A DNA stretch of 64,000 bases from Rhodamnia argentea (lineage: Eukaryota > Streptophyta > Magnoliopsida > Myrtales > Myrtaceae). The translations under genes and the position numbers were made by a program. The notes beneath the pieces were generated by a model. That model searched no databases, was not told where the DNA came from, and worked only from the letters and a program-made list of their open reading frames with translations. Every line of letters begins with the position of its first letter. Position 1 is the stretch's first letter. The stretch covers positions 950,501-1,014,500 of the forward strand of contig NC_063160.1 in assembly GCF_020921035.1 (NCBI RefSeq), in the 5' to 3' direction. This document shows positions 1 through 12,737 of this stretch, one piece after another.

Positions 1-1335
1 AAATGTCAAATTACGAGAACGCAAGCACAAAAGAAAGTCCAATTGCAAAGGTTGAAAAATAAATGCAATTCGACATTGTTGTTGCGTTCGGACAGATAAT
101 ACGGAAACAACTTGAAATTGTACCATTACGACACATTTACCCTTCTATTAGGGTTCTGTTAAAAGTGGTCGATAAAAATCTAATGTGAATTCAAGATGGC
201 GTTGATATGGCCACGCAAGCGCTACATCAGAAAAACATTAAAAGAACAAGACAATTCGGAGTCACTATTCATCATCTTCAACCTCGCGAGGTCCTCCAGC
301 GCTCGTTCATCGCTACCCACTTCCCTTCGGACCTTCGGCGGCGTTCATCGTTCCTTGTTTGACCACGTTCACTAGATCTGGTCATGGTAGCGGCAAGCTT
401 GGAGGTTCGATCTAGGTTCGAAGCACGCGGCCACCATGACTGCTCAAGCTCCGTGCTTAGTGTGAGGGTTTGTGAATTTCGTTCGTTTATGCATAGGATG
501 GGTGCCGAATCGCGTTATTTTATTGCTCTACTGTGGTGTGATTTGAGGCTCTTCTTATTGCCAAGTATGTTTTTGCTTAAATTTGACTGTTTATGGAGAT
601 TTTCATATGCACATATTGTTTTCAATCTGAATTTAGTTCACCTTTTTTTGTATTTGCGCTAGCTGTTGTTTATGATGGTCGCCCATGTCACAATTCGGCT
701 TTCCTCGAGGAGAGCTTCAAGGAACCCAACACCCTCAATCCCGTCAGTTTATTCACTTGCACATTTTTTGTTGGTCAACTATTCGCAGCCACGGTCCTAC
801 CCCTGGCGAATCCGAAGGCAGGGCTTACCTATTCCCTCGCAAGGCAACCAGAATTCACAAACCTTATGCTAAGCTTCAAGCTCGAGTGGCCACGGCGGCT
901 GGGAACTTCGATGCTAGATCCGACCTCGAAGCTTGCGGCCGCTGTGGCCAGATTTGGTGGGTGGTCGAGCAAGGGCCAACGAGCGTTGTCGGCAGTTTAG
1001 GCGGCAGTGGATAGCGACGATGAGCATCGGACAAGCTTTGATGGAGTGATTACGAGGTTGAAGATGATGGATTTTTTTTAATCTTTTATCGATGTGAAGC
1101 TTACGTGGCACCACGTTAGATTTTTAATGGCATTTTTTAACAAAATTTTAACGGAGGGTAAATGTGTCTCATGGATACAAGTTTGTGGCTTTTGGAGCTA
1201 TAAAAAAAGATTTAGGTTAAATGTGTCACAGTGGGAATAGTTTAAGATTTTATCGTCATAAAAAAATTCAAGGTAAATGTATCACAGTAGGCAAAGTTTA
1301 AAGTTTTTGGTGGTATTTTTCCTTAAAAATAATAT
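1..1335. repeat. Foldback-like element with long inverted ends, truncated at window edge
   Basis: The left part (about 120-235) and the right part (about 1096-1165) are imperfect inverted copies. Both carry the stretch around ACACATTTACCCT / AGGGTAAATGTGT, then a T-rich segment, AAAAATCTAA, and a CACG-type motif. The right end continues as two or three degenerate repeats of 'GGTAAATGTGTCACAGT' to about 1335. The core (240-1090) is more GC-rich and has only overlapping short ORFs with no recognisable domain. I infer a non-autonomous DNA element. The left terminus lies outside the window, so no target-site duplication can be tested. Confidence 0.4.
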
Positions 1336-1367
1336 CAAAATATTGAAAAAATTTGTTATTCGTTCTA

Positions 1368-1386
1368 CTCTCTCTCTCTCTCTCTC
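1368..1386. repeat. (CT)n microsatellite
   Basis: A run of alternating C and T directly after the repeat region. No gene is attached to it. Confidence 0.8.
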
Positions 1387-1739
1387 AATTTCATCATTGT
1401 CCTTTCTCTCTAGCTCTGGTCTATTTCAATTGCTCATTCATTTCGTAGTGCATACATTTTTCTATGATAGATCTTTTGGTTTGATTTGAATCTATGTTGT
1501 GCTTCACTCCGTCTCTGTCGTGTTTCTATATTAGTTTCATGGATTTTCATGATCTGTCTCTTTGCCTGTGATTCCATTTGATTCCACATCTTTATGTGGC
1601 TTAAGGAGCTTGGAGAGCTAAAACATTTCTTGGGACTCATCCTAAACTTTTCTAAGAGATTTTGTGCATTTTTTTTTTTGACATACGAATAAACCTTCAT
1701 TGGTTTGGTTAACCTCAAGTCCTAGGAAGTGTTTTTGTT

Positions 1740-2600
1740 CTCTAGGGTGTCACCCCCAGATTCCTAAATAAATAAGGCAATGACATTACCTTCCTTTTGT
1801 CAAAAGAACGCAGCCTAAACATAACCAAAAACTCAACCTGATATCAAAATGTGTACATCTATATATATATGCTCGATAAAAAAAGTCTTTTGGTTACAAT
1901 ACCAAAGCTTTTTATAACCATAAAAAAGAAATATGTATAAATCCAACAAAAAAAGCTATCTCAAATGCTCAGCAAAATATATACATCTCATACCAAAAAT
2001 TTCACTATCCAAAAGTCCTCCTAATAATGCTACACTCACATCCTACTTGCTGCTCACTGAAACTGAAAAATAAGTAAGATGAAAGGAGTAAGTTAACATG
2101 GCTTAGTGAGTATTACATTTCTTCTAATCGGATCGAATAATTAGCATGCATTAATATCAAATGATATCCTAACTCCTCAACTAAATCTCCCTATATCATA
2201 TATGCAAAATACCACAAATGTAAGATTGCTTTTCCAATAAACATTATACGTATAAGATTATTCAATAAAAACTCACTTAACGGTAACAAACAACCATCAA
2301 TGATCAATTTCATTGAGTAATCTCATCACATAACATGTCGATGGTCCATCCATTGACTCATCTAAAACTCGTCATCACATTATGGTCCTTGTTAATGTCA
2401 TAACAAAGCGACCAAGTTTACCCCCCTTGGTTAGGTCTACCACCCATATCAGTTGATGGTTTGGCCTAGAAGGACGTCCCGACAATATGTATACTACCCC
2501 CTCAATGAGTTCTAATTATAGTGATATGAGCATAATCCATTAGCATCAACATCCAACATGTGACACCCCATTTTCAATAGTTATTAATAAACAAGCAATT
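1740..2600. other. AT-rich repeat-like stretch, possible LTR remnant
   Basis: Similar 'GTGTCACCCCC' and 'GTGACACCCC' motifs at about 1747 and 2560, each followed by TTAATAAA-like sequence, suggest related repeat boundaries. No coding region, primer-binding site or duplication supports a firm call. I see nothing else in 2600-3287. Confidence 0.2.
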
Positions 2601-3287
2601 GACGAAATGGATTGGAAAGCTGACTCATGGAAAGGAAGTAGTGGGCGAGTCGAATTAAACCCTCTAACTGGATTCCGGTCTTAAGAGAATGGGCGGCGAG
2701 TAAGTAAGTGTTTCTCCAAAGTTAAATCTCTTTGCGAAAAAATTTCAATGTTGAATCTTCAAAATACTTTGGCACTACAAAGTTTGAAGATTTCAAAGGC
2801 AACTTAGCACGATCGCTATATCCATATTGAGAGAGGAGTAGTCGGTGAAGAAAAGTTGGATCGCCTTTTTCTATCAGAATTCTAAATTTCTCTAGGTTAC
2901 CCTGTTACCGTGATTGTCTAGATTTTTCTTGTGTAGAGGTAGGAGATATTTTATAAAAGAGGGTAGGTAGAATTGTATGGCCAATAGATAGGTCACATGT
3001 AAAGTTATCAGTATTTTCCAAACTATTTGAAGAGATGAATTTCCAGAATTATTTAACAGACAAATTACCTTCATGTTAGAGCTACAAATAGCTAAGAAGT
3101 GCTCTTGTTCTTAGTTATATGCGTGAAAGAAGCCTCCACTAAGCAATATCATATAATTGATTTGTAGATAATCGGAGATTGTGATATAATCTTATTAATT
3201 AATTATTTCAAAGCCAGGTAAATAATTAGTTTTGTTAAGATATATTTTTTTTAAATTATAAAGCCAACAGAAAAAGACAAATCTTGG

Positions 3288-6178
3288 TTGCCTTTCATTT
3301 CCTTTGCCCTTCGTTACCCTTTGCAACTCTTAAGCCCAAACAAAGGTCTTCCACAGCGCCCCAAGCAAAAGAGCAGTCCCCCCTCTGCGCATACTCCGAA
3401 ACTCCCAAGTTCCATGCTCGCCCGCGTTCACCGATGCAATCCCCTCCGTCTCTCCGCTAAATCTCCTATCCTCCTCTCCATGACGTCCTTGCTCTCGGCT
3501 AATCACTCGGCCAGCGCCGCGAGGCTCGACTCCGACGACGAGCCTGTCCCCGCGGCCTCGACCTCCAGCCCCGACGACCCTGTTCGCCAACTCATCAGCG
3601 GGTTGAGGGGTTCGGGAGTGGAGGCGTTCCTCGCCTCGCCTCACTCTGGGGCTGTAGTTTCCAAGTTGAGCCGGTCTCAGGTCGACCGAGTAGTGGATGC
3701 TCTGAAGGTCGGGAGCCCGGATTTGGCCGTTGGTTTCTTCGATGTTTTGAGGAATGAGTATGGGTTTAGGCATTCGAGGTTCGCTTGGTTACTGGTCTCG
3801 CACGTTTTAGCTGGGAAGTGGGAGCTGGGGCGATTGCGTTGGGTTCTTCAGCAAATGCTGGAGGAGGAAGGTAATTTTGAGTAACCAGGACTTTCTCATG
3901 TTGTAATCTCTGTTTGGTTCTGCTGTGCTGGGCGACACTCTGAAAGTTTTGTTTGGCAAGATATAGGGGGCAAGCAACTGGCTTTCTCTGTTTCATGGCA
4001 ACGAGGAACCAATTTGAGATTTTGCAGATTTTGGCTGATGTTTTGTTTACAGCTGGCTTCCAATGGGGCTTGAACTAATCGTGGGTCCAGGCTTTCTCAT
4101 GTTGCTACTTTTGATTCTGTATAGGCTCTGGCTCCGCACCTGCTCTTTGCGAGGTTTTGTCAAATAGCTTCCACGACTGGAAATCAAGTGGCGTTGTGTG
4201 GGATGTTCTTGCCTTTTCTTATTCAAGAGCCAGGATGGTGCATGATGCCCTCTTTGTCCTTGCCAAGATGAAGGATTTAAGATTTCAAGCTTCTATAACG
4301 ACATATAATAGTCTACTGCATAACTTGAGGCACACTGATATCATGTGGGACGTGTATAATGATATCAGAGCGAGCGGCATCCCTCACAGTGAATACACTA
4401 ATTCCATCATATTGGACGGCCTTTGTGCCCAGTCAAGATTTCAAGATGCAGTTTCATTCTTCTGGGAGACTAATGAGATGGAGTTTGGGCCCTCGGTTGT
4501 GTCGTTTAATACCCTCATGTCAAGGTTTTGTAAATTGGGTTTTCTGGATGTTGCTCGGTCATTCTTTTGTACGATGCTGAAGTCTGGACTGCCACCTGAT
4601 ACATACACTTACAATATCCTCATCCATGGTTTGTGTGTAGCAGGTTCCATGGAAGAGGCAATAAAGTTTGCGAATGACCTGGAGAAGAATGGACTGGGTC
4701 CGGATGTTGTGACATTCAATATTCTTGCTAAAGGATTTCATCTACTGGGTCTAATGAATGGGGCTTCAGACGTCATTAAGAAAATGCTGCTCAAAGGGTT
4801 GCATCCTGATCAGGTAACGTGCACCATTCTTATATGCGGGCATTGCCACGCAGGTGATATAGATGAAGGCTTGAGGCTTAGGGAGGAGATGCTTTCATTG
4901 AATTTTCCATTGAGTTGCATCTCATACACAGTACTGCTCAGCAGCCTGTGTAAAAGTGGTCGAGTTGTGGAAGCATTGAAATTGCTGCATGAAATGGAAG
5001 CTACTGGCGTACAACCAGATGTAGTGACGTATTCTATCCTCATCCATTGGCTTTGCAAGCAAGGAGAAGTTCAAAAAGCTATTATGGTCTATCAGGACAT
5101 GATCTCAAAGAGGATCTTTCCAAATTCTTTTTCACAAACTTCCATTTTGCTGGGTGTGTGTCAAAGGAAAACTATAGAAGAGGCTAGGAACTATTTTGAT
5201 GTACTCACAAGAAGCAATTTGACAGATTGTGTTGTTTGGTACAACATTATGATTGATCGGTATGCAAAATGTGGAAAAATTGGCGAAGCTGTTGATCTCT
5301 TCAAACAGATTATTACAAAGGGGATCACTCCTAGTACTGTAACTTTTAACTCTCTCATATATGGATTCTGCAAACAAAGAAAACTTGACGAGGCTAGGTG
5401 GTGGTTGGATGCTATGAAGTTATATGGACTGATACCTAGCGCCATAACTTATACTATACTGATGAATGCATTTTGCGAACAAAGTAATATGCAAAGGGTG
5501 CTGGCATTGTTTCATGAGATGGAAACAAAAGCTGTCGTTCCAACCCATGTCACGTACACAGTGATCATTAAAGGACTTTGCAGGCGATGGAAGCTGCAAG
5601 AGGCTGTACAAATCCTTAATGACATGTATGCTAAGGGCTTAAGACCCGATCAAGTCGCCTATAATACTATTATTCAGAGTTTCTGCAAAGCAAGAAACCT
5701 GGAAAATGCATTTCAGTTGCTCAATGAGATGTTAGTGCATGACCTTGTGCCCACTCCAGTTACTTATAATCTACTTATCAACGGGCTTTGTGTTTATGGT
5801 GAATTAGCAGAGGCTGATAGGTTGCTGGATTCTCTTCAAGACAGAAATGTAAACCTGACAAAGGTTGCTTATACCACCATCATCAAAGCACATTGTGCAA
5901 AGGGCGATGTGCAAAAAGCTATTTTTTACTTCAGTCAAATGATGGAGAAGAGATTTGAAATATCAATTAGAGATTATAGTGCTGTAATTAATAGATTATG
6001 CAAACGGTCCTTACTTACTGAAGTTAAACTTTTTTTCCTTATGATGTTATATGATGGCATCTCTCCAGATCATCAGATGTGTGAAGCAATGCTCAATGCT
6101 TTTCATGAGGGCGGGGGCCTTCAATCATATTTCCAACTTCTGGGCCAGATGATTAAATTTGGCTTACTCCTAGATTAA
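3288..6178 (+). CDS. P-class pentatricopeptide repeat (PPR) protein, two exons
   Basis: Exon 1 is 3288-3870 and exon 2 is 4125-6178. The intron (254 bp) has GT at 3871 and AG at 4123-4124. The phase-1 join makes a Gly codon and removes the stop that would otherwise follow at 3882. Total length is 878 codons plus stop. The first ATG gives a Ser/Pro/Lys-rich N-terminus of organelle-targeting type; a second in-frame ATG at 3414 is equally plausible. From about residue 240 to the end run roughly eighteen degenerate 35-residue repeats with the typical 'VVTYNTLI..LCK.G....A' pattern. There is no E, DYW or SMR domain, so this is P class. Such proteins bind organelle RNA for processing, stability or translation. 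The layout resembles the Arabidopsis At1g13630 type, but that orthology is from memory. The last 42 codons are tandemly duplicated downstream. Confidence 0.93.
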
Positions 6179-6307
6179 GCATGGCATCTCTCCAGATCAT
6201 CAGATGTGTGAAGCAATGCTCAATGCTTTTCATGAGGGCGGGGACCTTCAATCATATTTCCAACTTCTGGGCCAGATGATTAAATTTGGCTTACTCCTAC
6301 ATTAAGC
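6054..6307 (+). repeat. Tandem duplication of the PPR 3' end, 127 bp x 2
   Basis: Copy 1 is 6054-6180 and copy 2 is 6181-6307, head to tail, with about two mismatches. The unit holds the last 42 codons of the PPR gene, its stop and two bases. Copy 2 lies in the 3' UTR because the stop in copy 1 is intact. Near-identity implies a recent event. Confidence 0.92.
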
Positions 6308-7207
6308 ATGGGGATTTAATCATTGACTCCCCTCATGGCAAGGAAAGCTGTTTCTCTGTGTAGAAACTGACATAACTGGTATGAATCTATTGCATTGTTA
6401 ACATGTGCTTTTTTATTTCCAATTACAGCACTATGACTTCTACACAGCAATGGATTTTTCTCGTGCTTGCTTGACTACCTTATTTCTGCATATTTGACTG
6501 AGTACCCTGGAATGAATTTAAGTTCTGCCTGTCTACTATTCCAGTATGCTATTCTTACAGATTTTATGCACTGTGAATAATGATTGTAATGGAGCTGGCG
6601 GCCCTCGTTGAACTCTTCAACTGCAATCCCTGGGGATCAGACATAGTTCGTCTTATTTGTTAATCTGTGTGGAATATGCTCCATTTCGATGTTTCCGTGA
6701 AATATGCATATGAGGTATGATTTTACATAATGCATAGTTGTACAGTACATTTGAGATGCAATTCTGTTTTTCTTGAACATGGGTTAAATTAGTGTTTGTT
6801 ACATTGGGGTATTTTTGAGATTGAATTTTTAAGTGCAGGTTCCTAAACGTGGCTTTTAACTCATTTGCTTTTTTTTTTTCCATTTTTGGATAGATTTATA
6901 CGCATATAATGTGTGGGTACTTTTTTTTGTTAAAGAATGCATTGGCTATCCCACCAAATCATCAATGTTTTTAGAGGGTCGCCATTTCTTCCTTGCGTCA
7001 ACCACTTTAATGGACAGTTCTTTTTCTTATCCATTTATTAGCTCTTGTTGTGTTTTTGCGCTAGATATCCAGAGCGTTCAGGACTCATCTCATATTTACT
7101 AAATGTTCCCACTGTAGGTTTATAGTTTGGATTAACTGAGCTTTTTTATCACTGGTATTGTTCACGCACTCTCATCAGAATGGTTCTACTTGTGGATCTC
7201 TCTCAAG
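6308..7207 (+). other. PPR 3' flank, no gene seen
   Basis: AT-rich sequence with no supported ORF. The stretch 6415-6560 is weakly similar to 8222-8360 (both have 'TTACAGCA', a 'GGATTTTTC/GGTTTTCTTC' block and 'CTGGAATGRAT'). This suggests an old duplication of the PPR 3' region. Confidence 0.4.
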
Positions 7208-7687
7208 TAGGGGTGATCGGTTCCCGGGCGATTCTAAGGACCAGACATGACAAATTTCTGCGGATTTTAGACTTCACAAATTTCTCCTTATTTGTTCAAG
7301 TACGGTGGTCCTGCATTGGTGTTGCACAGGTTACTTCTGTAGGATCATTAGAAAGAGGATGCTGATCATAGTTATCTCCTCTTTGCTGGTCCTCCAAAGG
7401 TGGCTGCTGTTACATCTGGAAAAGCAGCTCAACAACTCATTAATTTTCCGAGGAATGCTCAAGACTGCACATTCCTCTTGCAAATGATTAGAGTTACTTT
7501 AAAAAAAAAAAAAAATTGACCGGTCCGGTCCTATGTCCCTGGAACCGAGAACTGGACCGCCCGGTCACCGGTTCCAATTTTAGGAACCGGGAACTGGACC
7601 GCACCCCCTTAGAACCGAGAACCGGACCACCGGTCCCAATCCGGTCCGGGCGGTCCTGGTCCGGTCGGTCCGATTTGCTCACCCCTA
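7208..7687. mobile_element. Non-autonomous hAT-like element with 8-bp target duplication
   Basis: The ends are TAGGGGTGA and TCACCCCTA. The element is flanked on both sides by the perfect 8-bp direct repeat CTCTCAAG (7200-7207 and 7688-7695). An 8-bp duplication with a TAGGGGTG terminus fits the hAT superfamily. The right third is packed with CCGGTCC/GGACCGG motifs. No transposase is present. Confidence 0.82.
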
Positions 7688-7695
7688 CTCTCAAG

Positions 7696-10160
7696 GATCC
7701 ACATAAAATGTTATGAAAATGATTTCATCCATTTTTATTTTCTCAGCTACTGATTCTTGTGTCTACTCCTGAGGAAACTATGTTACCCACGCGGGACCCA
7801 TCAAGATGTAACTGTCCAGCTGCATTTTAGTAAATGATGCTTCAGATCTAACTGTCTAGATCCATTTTAGTTTGTGTAAATGCGCTTATTGAATACTTCC
7901 TCTGCCTATTACACATAATCATATTATTTGTGGACTTTGTCTCTGGTGTCTTAAGTGACTCTGACAATTTTCCTGTTTCCAAAACGGAAGTGTGCACTTG
8001 ACAAAACTTACTTGTTCATATTAACTGATATGTGAACCACTTGATGTTTACTGTGAAAACTGCCACTGAAGATCAGTTTTGCAACTTGTAGGTGAGATGA
8101 TTACAGTCTGCCTACTTGCAGGTCAATCGTGGCGACTCCATCATTGATTCCCTAAAGCTGTTTGCTTGTATAAGCTTGCGTAAGAGGTACGGGTTTAGTC
8201 TGTTCATGCGTCATTTTTCTTTCTTTTGTTACAGCACTGGTACTTTTCCAGTGCCATGGGTTTTCTTCCACGTACTTGACCATTTTATGTAATCCGTTCT
8301 TGGACCGAGCACACTGGAATGGATCTAACTTCTGCTGTCTAATTCTTCTCATACATTTTTAGGTCACGGATTCATGTTGGTGAAGAATTCATTATTTCCG
8401 TTGATTCTGCTGCCTTGGGTCACTCCTCAAACTGCTGCATTCTGTGATGATCGGACTTGGTGTTCCTTATTGGGTAATTAGTGTCAAACTTGCCCCCACC
8501 AAACGACTCTAATAAATTGGAAATACTTAGTTCCTGGAAGTCTGCAAGTCAGAACGAGTTAACTTCACATAAGCGAAAGTGTAAGCAAGTTTAAGCTGAA
8601 ATATCAGTTGATTTGATTTGGTTGTCTGTGAGGGTGTTAGTAAGAATATAAAATCAGTTATAGATTTTAGTTCAGCTCTTTGATTTCATCTGTGTTTGGA
8701 TGGATATAACAAGTGTTAGTGTGATTGTATTATGTTGGAGGTAATTTTCAAGGTTATAGATCTATTCGTGATATAATGAGTTGCAATTATGGCAAAGTTT
8801 TTGAACCCTTGTATCTGATTCTGAATAGCAGGACACAAATCTCGGGTGGATGCTCAAATTCTTTCTAAAAGTGCATCAACTATCCACACGAACTGCTTTA
8901 GCCACCTTTATCCTCATCATCACGACGATCATCACCATCATCATTGTCCTCATTATTTTGGCTGTGTCAGCTGTCTTTGTTGACTGTTTTATGTCTTTCC
9001 TTAACCTTTTCTTTGTACATGATGCGTTAATGCCCTACGTTGGCATCTAGAGAGTATGTGACGAAGCATTGCAATTTCACTGCTTCATAACTACATTACT
9101 GAATGCGCCACCTGAAGTTTATGTATGGTTATTAATGTCCTTTTCAGATCATTGGCTGCTCTGTTTTTGACACTCTTGACTGATATAAAGAAGATGAGAA
9201 TGATTTCACCTGAATTACTTTTTCCTTTGGTCTGCTGCAGATCCTTTTCCTTTGGGATTTTCGGTCTTTGCAAAGATGGCTCGTTCCATGAAGCATCGGG
9301 CACACTGGCAATACCTTTGCCATCATTCATTGACGTGCTGGTTCAGTGACTGTAAAATGGGAACTGATCATCGATTTACTAAATAGTGCTAATATGTGGG
9401 TCATATTTCTGCGGCATCTGTAGCCCATGTTTCAGTTTGGTGCATTATTGGGAGGGAATGACTCGTCAGCTGTTGCTGGCTGCAAAAGCGCCATGGTCTC
9501 CTTCGAATCTGTTTGGGCCCTTGTTTCTGCATATTACGTAGGCATGTGCATACGAGTACTCCAGTGTATCCAATGGATGCCTGCAAAAGAAATAAAGCCC
9601 CCGCTACTCATCTCAGCCAGACATGGCATACTAGCAGCTTGAATACTACCCATCTTTTCATCTGTGCAGGTGGGTAGACAGTTATTTTATAGACAAGAAA
9701 AAAAGCTGTCCATATTATGTGCAAATAACAGAAGGTAGTCTCTTCTTCTTGCTGCATTTGTATAGATGGAAATAGGCAGGTTGTGTTATCTTTTTGCTGC
9801 ATTGCCCTCTTGAGGAGTACTCTATTTTGACAAAGCTTGAGAGCCTTGTCTGAAGCCTCGGGTCAATGGTTTTGATAGACAAATGAAGAGAGAAGTGCAG
9901 AGGCTGTAAAAAGCAACATCCAGTTAGGTAGCCTCAACTCAAATCTTTTGTACTTCCAACGCATCTTATGCATTGGTCGAGCTCGGCTCGGGCAACGGAT
10001 GGGTAGAGATCACCATTTTTATCAAAAGCACATCATAAAAGTCTGGCGGACGACAGTAGAATCGCAAAATGATTGTTATCATGATTTTACATCGATTGTA
10101 TTATGTAAACAAGAAAGCCTAGACATTGTGGAAGGGGCTATTTGAATTATAGGATCTTAC
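7696..10160. other. Intergenic stretch, no gene supported
   Basis: All ORFs are shorter than about 80 codons, lack domains and overlap on both strands. It contains the weak PPR-flank duplicate at 8222-8360 and a short (ATC)n-type tract near 8915-8945. Confidence 0.4.
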
Positions 10161-10435
10161 GAAGAATTTAGGGGTGTCGAAATAAAATCAAAAAACCGAA
10201 AAGCCGAACCGTTAACTGAACCGAACCGAACCAAAAATTTCACGCATTTCGGTTCGGTATAGTTTCGGTTTAGGTAATGAAATAAAAAATCATTCTTGTT
10301 TTTAGGTTCGGGAAACTTATGATTGATTTGGTTCGGCACGCGGTTAACCGAACTAAAAAAAGGCCCATCTTCTTAAAGGCCCGTTTTATTAACTTAACGT
10401 TTTACAATGCCTCTCTTCTTTTTCACCCCTAAAAA
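10160..10435. repeat. GGTTCGG-rich repeat, possibly hAT-like
   Basis: It begins TAGGGGTGTCG at 10169 and a CACCCCTA occurs near 10430. Between them lie several GGTTCGG/CCGAACC motifs on both strands. It resembles the elements at 7208 and 59610, but the flanking 8-mers do not match, so the boundaries are unproven. Confidence 0.3.
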
Positions 10436-10483
10436 AAGCGCTCCCGTGAAACCCTAATCGGCCTCTCCTTTAGCATCCCATCA

Positions 10484-10966
10484 TTGAAGCCCCTTGAGCT
10501 CGACCTCACCATCATCAACGTCGAGCACCTCATCAAGCACGCCAACTGGAAGAACGGCGACCTCAAGCCATACGCCATCTTCTGGATCGATCCCGATTGC
10601 TGCCTTGCCACCAAGTCCGACGATTACGGCTCAACGCGACGTATCCGCAACGAGCGATTCACAATCCCTTGCGCCTTCCGCCTCCTCGATTTCGTCCTCT
10701 CCCTCTAAGTTTTCCACTTTAAATCCTCCGAGACCGCCAAACCCTTGGTTGGGTCCCTCCCGATCCACCTCAAGGACCCGCCCGACCCACAAGATAAGGA
10801 CCGGATCCGAATGGACGAGCTCATCCGATCGTGCGGTCGACCTCACGGCAAGATCTGGAGCAAGCTCGATTTCGCTTTGCTTCGCCATAGCCCGTTCTTC
10901 TCGTCCCCCTCTCGAACGGTGTTCTCCTCCTACTTGTCCGAGCCTAGCGCTCGTGCTTGCTAGATT
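10484..10966 (+). pseudogene. C2-domain protein pseudogene with one nonsense codon
   Basis: The reading frame encodes a plant C2 domain. 'NWKNGDLKPYAIFWIDPD' is the typical first strand and calcium-loop region. Then come 'ATKSDDYGSTR', 'NERFTIP' and, after the stop, 'KPLVGSLPIHLKD', 'DRIR' and 'GRPHGKI'. A single TAA at 10706-10708 interrupts an otherwise continuous frame. The conserved reading on either side shows the same frame was once one protein. No ATG starts the domain: the first in-frame codon at the expected place is TTG, and the upstream frame is open. There are no introns. It is probably a dead copy of a membrane- or Ca2+-binding C2 protein. Confidence 0.72.
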
Positions 10967-12090
10967 GCTGTCGTTGATCTCATCCTGTTCACCGGTCTGC
11001 TCCAGGAAGTCTGCTTGGAAAAGGTAAAAGGCAACCACCTATTCCTTCTAAAATCGTTCTATGAATGGAAGCAAAAGCAATATTTTGAGCAAAAGAAGAG
11101 GAGGCAGTAGTAACGTATTTTGGTTCTTAAACTGATTTTATGCCTTGATGTCAAATACTTGCTGTCAAGTTTAATAACAAGTCTAATGACAAAATTTTTT
11201 TGTTACTTCAAGTTAAAAAAAAAATTGTTACTTCAATTTGTGTTTATGTGAAGCCAAGATCATATCACTCCATTGATTTATGCTCTGTATATTTAATTTT
11301 GATTTGTTTAACCTTTCCCTCGCATCCCTCGAAAGCCTTGGTCTATTTTAAAAATTGTTGGTTGGTGAACGTCTTAGTCTTACTAGACTACATTGTTTTC
11401 TCTCTCCATTAGATTGCACGCGATTGCTTCGGCTCCTTTTCTCTCCATCTGCTTAATGGCCGACTTTGCGATCGCGTCAGTTTCTTCGGCTGCTTCGACT
11501 CCTTCAACGCAAGTTCGCATCCAAACAGAAGACACTGTGAGTCCCATCTTGATAATCACATTTCTGGTCTATAGCTTTTTGTTTGTCATTCCATGCCGTG
11601 AAATGGGTATCTCTTTCTTGCTACTTCTAGTTGATTTTCTTTTGAACAAAAAAAAGGTCTTGGGGCTCCCTGCTTTAAAGGTTCTATTACGGTAGAGAAC
11701 CTCTTTGGGTCTTCACGATGGTAATACGAGAGAACAATAAGAAAGAAATGATAAACTCTGCCATCACATAAAAGTATGGCATTGACATGAACTCAAAGTT
11801 GTTGTACTTGTCCCTTTGGCTAGCTTCATCTGGTTACATTTCTTACCCTATTTTTTCTCACCCATTTCCTGTCTTTGTGAGATGTTGCTATTTTCTTTTC
11901 CAAACTTTTGATTGATGGAATCCCTTTTGTTTGAATCAAAATGGGGATGTTTATCTATATATATCTCTGTTTCTTAATTGCTAATTGTGGAGTTGATTCT
12001 ATTCATTTTTCCCATTATCATGCTGAGTTTACATTAACGGTTAGGCTACAATAGTTATCCCTTGCTCTTTCTCTTCTAACTGGGGTCGCT
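10967..12090. other. Intergenic stretch, nothing recognised
   Basis: Low-complexity T-rich tracts and short ORFs only. No domain, RNA gene or repeat boundary was identified. Confidence 0.4.
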
Positions 12091-12613
12091 GGGAAATTAT
12101 TCGAAAAAATTCTAAACCTATTATAGTTTTGTCAATTAAGTTTTAAACCTCGTAATTTTGCTAATTGAGTCCTATATCTTTTCACGTTTTGCCAATTGAG
12201 TCTATCCAACCAATTTTGGTAGGAAATCTCTGATATGAATGCTCGCCATCCTATATGGCATTATCAGCGTTGAGGTGGATAATTTTTAATTATATTTTAA
12301 TATTATTATTTTTGTTTTCAAATTTTTTATTTACTTAAATTATTTTTTCTCCTTTGTTTTCTTTTCTTCTATTTTATTTTTCTTTTTTTTCTTTCCCGCT
12401 TCCCTCGCTTCCAGCAAAATTATCCACGACAATGCTCATTGTACTATGTAGAACAACCGACGTCTATGTAAGTGATTTCTGATAAAAATTAATTGGATAG
12501 ACTCAATTGGCAAAACATAAAATGGTTTAGGACTTAATTGGTAGAATTAAATAGTTTATGACTGAATTGAAAAAACACTAAAATAAATTTAAAATTTTTT
12601 AGACAATTTTCCC
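12091..12613. mobile_element. MITE-like element with long terminal inverted repeats
   Basis: The ends GGGAAATTATT and the inverse of AGACAATTTTCCC begin inverted arms of about 150 bp. Both arms read outward-in as 'CCAATTGAGTCTATCCAA', 'TTTTGCCAATTGAG' and 'CAATTAAGT' motifs. The centre is AT-rich. No target-site duplication is clear. It has the form of a non-autonomous DNA transposon. Confidence 0.6.
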
Positions 12614-12737
12614 CTGAGATTGATGTATATGCACCTTTTATTCAGCTTCTCAGCAATTACATTAGTTCCCTCGATGAGTGGAGTCCAAGGTGGTGTCGCT
12701 CATCCGTATATACCAATGAATAATGGGTCGACAGATC

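Noticed and set aside
10494..11027. Ser/Pro-rich 177-aa plus-strand ORF
   Set aside because: It overlaps the C2-domain frame, which has real family motifs. The Ser-rich frame is its +1 shadow.
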